Positions 25,298 to 27,889 of a stretch of 27,889 nucleotides of DNA are shown one piece after another. The notes under the pieces are model-generated. The model was not told the DNA's origin. It ran no database searches and saw only the letters and a program-made list of their open reading frames with translations. This stretch comes from Bacteroidota bacterium. GTDB taxonomy: Bacteria > Bacteroidota > Bacteroidia > Bacteroidales > Prolixibacteraceae. Position numbers and translations under genes: made by a program. Each line of letters opens with the position of its first letter. The first letter of the stretch is position 1. The DNA lies in contig JABMPI010000776.1 of assembly GCA_013203755.1 (NCBI GenBank), forward strand, positions 1 to 27,889, read 5' to 3'.

Positions 25298-27889
25298 TAT
25301 AATTTTCTTTTTTAATTGCATTTCGAAGATTATCGAATGTTACAACTCTCGTGTTATATTCCTTCAAATAATTTTGATGATCTGCATCATTTGGGTAAAT
25401 ATCTTCTTCTGATGGCGGATACTGCGACATTCCATGAAAAGGAAGGGGTTCAACTGTATTCCCAAGTGCCGTGTTCATATCGCCATCCTTTACCCAACCA
25501 ACACTGTGAATAAGAAAATCGCGTTTCCAACCTTTCTGAAGTTCCGGTAAAGATCCGGCATCAAATTCAATGGATGTTTCATCGCCTGCATTTGAAATAA
25601 TATACTTACTATCCGATTCTGTCAGAAGGGGCTGAACATTTCCATATCGTGTATAATTACCAGTTAGATCGCGCCATTTTTCATTTTTGTCCACATCGTA
25701 ATAATCAAACCAGTGAGGACCGTATCTTCCACCTTTTCGATAGGTACTTGAAAACCCCCTATAATGAAAATCGGCTGAAGTTGGCGACAGAACAGTTGAT
25801 ACGACCGGAGCAGCTGAATTTTCATTGGAAAAGAAAATGTAATCCCAGTAAATTTCCATATTTGTTAAAATCCGGAACTTGTGACTATCAGAAAGAAACT
25901 TACCTGAAAGTTCAACAATTACGGTTTTATCTTTTCCCATCGGGAATCCAACATTGTCAATTACCGTTTCCCATTCACCTTTTTTATTTATTACCTGAAT
26001 AACCGGGGAATTTGATTTTAAGGCTTCCGATTGCGAAAGAGCCACATTAATACTGGCATCGGTTGGAAAAATCCATCCCTTCATAAAGAGGAATAAATCG
26101 TTTTTTAATGACACTTTGCCGGGATCGAGTATCAGGCTGTGCATTTCAGTAATACCCTGGTATCTGTCGGAATTAAACCCCGACAAATATTTGCTATCGT
26201 CTTCAGCAATAAGAGAACGAACATCATTTTCATCCTGGTCAACAGCCGAAACAGGGATAATTTTGTTATTTACCTGAACTATTTTTTCTCCCGGGAAAGG
26301 TGGAGGTGAAAACTGTTCGGGAACAAAAACATCAATTGAATCAGGATGATCAACTACAACCAGCTGAATTTCATCTATATAAATTGTTTCCCAAAGTTCA
26401 GAAGTAAGTTGAACTGAATATTTCCCGTCTTTAGGTTTTAACAATTCGCCAGGTATTTTTATATAATCATCGGAAGCATCTGCAAAACCATATTTGGTAG
26501 TACCTCCCATAATTCCAAGTGGCATTCCCAATGCGCTTCTCCAGATAATATCCCGGGCGAACACATACTCTTTTCCATTCCAGGTATAAAGAAACGGACA
26601 TGACCCTTTTAATGTTTGTGCTTCAATGAGTGCCTGATCTGCGCCAGGTTGGAAAATATTTTGGGGTACGCCATTTGTCCAGGTAATTCTGATAATATCG
26701 GCATTGGTACGGTGCCCCAGCCCAAAATGGATTCCAGGTTCGGTAACTATCATGGTTTGATAAAGATCACCGCTCCGCATTTCAACTTTTGCACCAACAC
26801 CAAAATAATTGTTTTTAGCACTCCCGGTTCTTAATCCAACTAGTTTCATGTTTACATAGTGATTCATGCTCCCACCGTCATTTCGTAATAAAATGACACC
26901 ACTATTTTTACCGGCCAACAAAATATCCAAATCGCCATCATCATTGTAATCAAAAACATCGATTTGTTTTCCTGATTTTAGTTCATCGGGGAGTAAGCCA
27001 GATACATCAATAAAATGATCGATACTGTCGTTATGAAAAAGGGAAAGGCCTCTTCCTTCCTTATTTAATGATTCTCCTGCAACTAAAATATCCTGAAATC
27101 CATCGTTATCAAAATCAAAAAACCGGGCATCATTTGTTTTCACACCCTGAAGATTAGCGAACAATTTGTTATTATCTCTCATCAAAACAAAACTTCCATC
27201 GCCAAGGTTACGAAACAAACCAAGGTTTTCACTTTGATCAGAAGTAAAAAAGAGATCCAGAAATCCATCATTATTAAAGTCGGCCACATCAACAGAATTA
27301 ACATTTTTAATCGCATCCAATCCACATGTTGAAGTTATATTCCTGAAAGTTCCCTGTCGCTGATTGGAAAATAAATTCACACTTAATTCATTCACAACGA
27401 TAATGTCAACGTCGCCATCATCGTCGAAATCACCAAAAGCGGCATCGGAAGAATTTTCATTGCTACCTGCCAGACCAGCTATTTCAGCTTGCTTGGTGAA
27501 AGTGCCATCGCCATTATTCCGAAACATCAGGTTTGAATTTTTGCATACTTCAAATAAGTCGAGATCTCCATCCTGATCAAAATCAAAAAACAAGACTTTA
27601 TTCCCTTCTGTTTTACTTCCTATTCCGGCCTCTTTTGTAACATCCTTAAAAACACCTTTCCCTGCATTCCGATACAATAAATCTCCCTCTTCCCGCACAA
27701 TAAACAGGTCAAGAAATCCATCGTTATCATAATCAATAAAAGAGGCTGAAATTTCCTCTCCCGAATGATTAATTCCGACTTCTGATGAAACATCATTAAA
27801 CCTCCCCATTTCATTATTGAAAAGGAAATGTTTAAAAGAAGAAGAAACCGGATCAAAACTTCCAACGTAAATATCCACATCTCCATCAC
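25281..27889 (-). CDS. Large FG-GAP/ASPIC-UnbV protein with long C-terminal extension (5' end outside window)
   Basis: At least 868 residues. The reading frame runs off the window edge with DGDVDIY, so the signal sequence and perhaps more repeats lie beyond. Seven calcium-loop repeats are visible (DYDNDGFLD, DFDQDGDLD and so on), then an ASPIC/UnbV domain (FGVGAKVEMRSGD, GIHFGLGHRTNADIIRITWT). About 430 further residues start CPFLYTWNGKEYVFARD and contain GWKRDFLIHSVGWVKDGD and TVEPLPFHGMSQYPP near the end. This extension is recognisable from long propeller proteins but has no function I can name. It is the first gene seen of the - strand series and overlaps the next gene by 17 bases. Confidence 0.85.
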   Translation of the reverse strand, partial: DGDVDIYVGSFDPVSSSFKHFLFNNEMGRFNDVSSEVGINHSGEEISASFIDYDNDGFLDLFIVREEGDLLYRNAGKGVFKDVTKEAGIGSKTEGNKVLFFDFDQDGDLDLFEVCKNSNLMFRNNGDGTFTKQAEIAGLAGSNENSSDAAFGDFDDDGDVDIIVVNELSVNLFSNQRQGTFRNITSTCGLDAIKNVNSVDVADFNNDGFLDLFFTSDQSENLGLFRNLGDGSFVLMRDNNKLFANLQGVKTNDARFFDFDNDGFQDILVAGESLNKEGRGLSLFHNDSIDHFIDVSGLLPDELKSGKQIDVFDYNDDGDLDILLAGKNSGVILLRNDGGSMNHYVNMKLVGLRTGSAKNNYFGVGAKVEMRSGDLYQTMIVTEPGIHFGLGHRTNADIIRITWTNGVPQNIFQPGADQALIEAQTLKGSCPFLYTWNGKEYVFARDIIWRSALGMPLGIMGGTTKYGFADASDDYIKIPGELLKPKDGKYSVQLTSELWETIYIDEIQLVVVDHPDSIDVFVPEQFSPPPFPGEKIVQVNNKIIPVSAVDQDENDVRSLIAEDDSKYLSGFNSDRYQGITEMHSLILDPGKVSLKNDLFLFMKGWIFPTDASINVALSQSEALKSNSPVIQVINKKGEWETVIDNVGFPMGKDKTVIVELSGKFLSDSHKFRILTNMEIYWDYIFFSNENSAAPVVSTVLSPTSADFHYRGFSSTYRKGGRYGPHWFDYYDVDKNEKWRDLTGNYTRYGNVQPLLTESDSKYIISNAGDETSIEFDAGSLPELQKGWKRDFLIHSVGWVKDGDMNTALGNTVEPLPFHGMSQYPPSEEDIYPNDADHQNYLKEYNTRVVTFDNLRNAIKKENYNETEN

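Noticed and set aside
15856..27889. Repeated short DNA motifs suggesting a CRISPR or tandem DNA repeat
   Set aside because: The recurrences encode FG-GAP calcium loops, vary at the base level and have irregular spacing. They are protein repeats.

Overview
The window looks like a chromosomal piece of an AT-rich member of the Bacteroidota, probably from the Marinilabiliales/Bacteroidales side. The reasons are the FtsW-MurG-MurC-FtsQ-FtsA-FtsZ cluster, promoters resembling TTG-N19/20-TAnnTTTG, lipoprotein-rich secreted proteins, and a hybrid one-protein two-component regulator of the HTCS type. The genus cannot be settled from the sequence alone.

Bases 1-8831 (+ strand) are the distal half of the division and cell-wall (dcw) cluster: ftsW (5' end outside the window), murG, murC, ftsQ, ftsA, then two complete tandem ftsZ genes and a GatB/YqeY-domain gene. 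The genes overlap or lie within 25 bases of each other, and a hairpin terminator closes the series. The two FtsZ proteins align without gaps over about 320 residues and both keep the GTPase residues, but their C-termini differ. Bases 8912-11190 hold ordinary single genes: a stand-alone B12-dependent methionine synthase activation-type protein, a small cyclophilin, and a lipoprotein with a sugar-phosphate isomerase TIM-barrel fold.

Bases 11248-15855 form a disturbed zone. It contains a possible small RNA on the - strand, a methyltransferase that carries a signal peptide, the heavily decayed remains of a transposase, and an HTCS regulator whose sensor domain has lost its N-terminal part.

Bases 15856-27889 are an accessory region built around FG-GAP/VCBS beta-propeller proteins with an ASPIC/UnbV domain (CRTAC1 family). 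On the + strand lie a 1106-residue lipoprotein of this family, a truncated and degenerate copy of it, and a vanadium-haloperoxidase-like lipoprotein. Convergent to these, on the - strand, is a tightly packed series: a large propeller protein running off the window edge, a second propeller protein, an asparagine-synthetase-like enzyme lacking the glutaminase cysteine, and a radical SAM enzyme interrupted by an in-frame TGA. The two blocks meet at a broken gene fragment. The propeller/AsnB-like/radical SAM unit is the best candidate in the window for an undescribed system. Its function is unknown, and at least its last gene appears disabled in this sequence.
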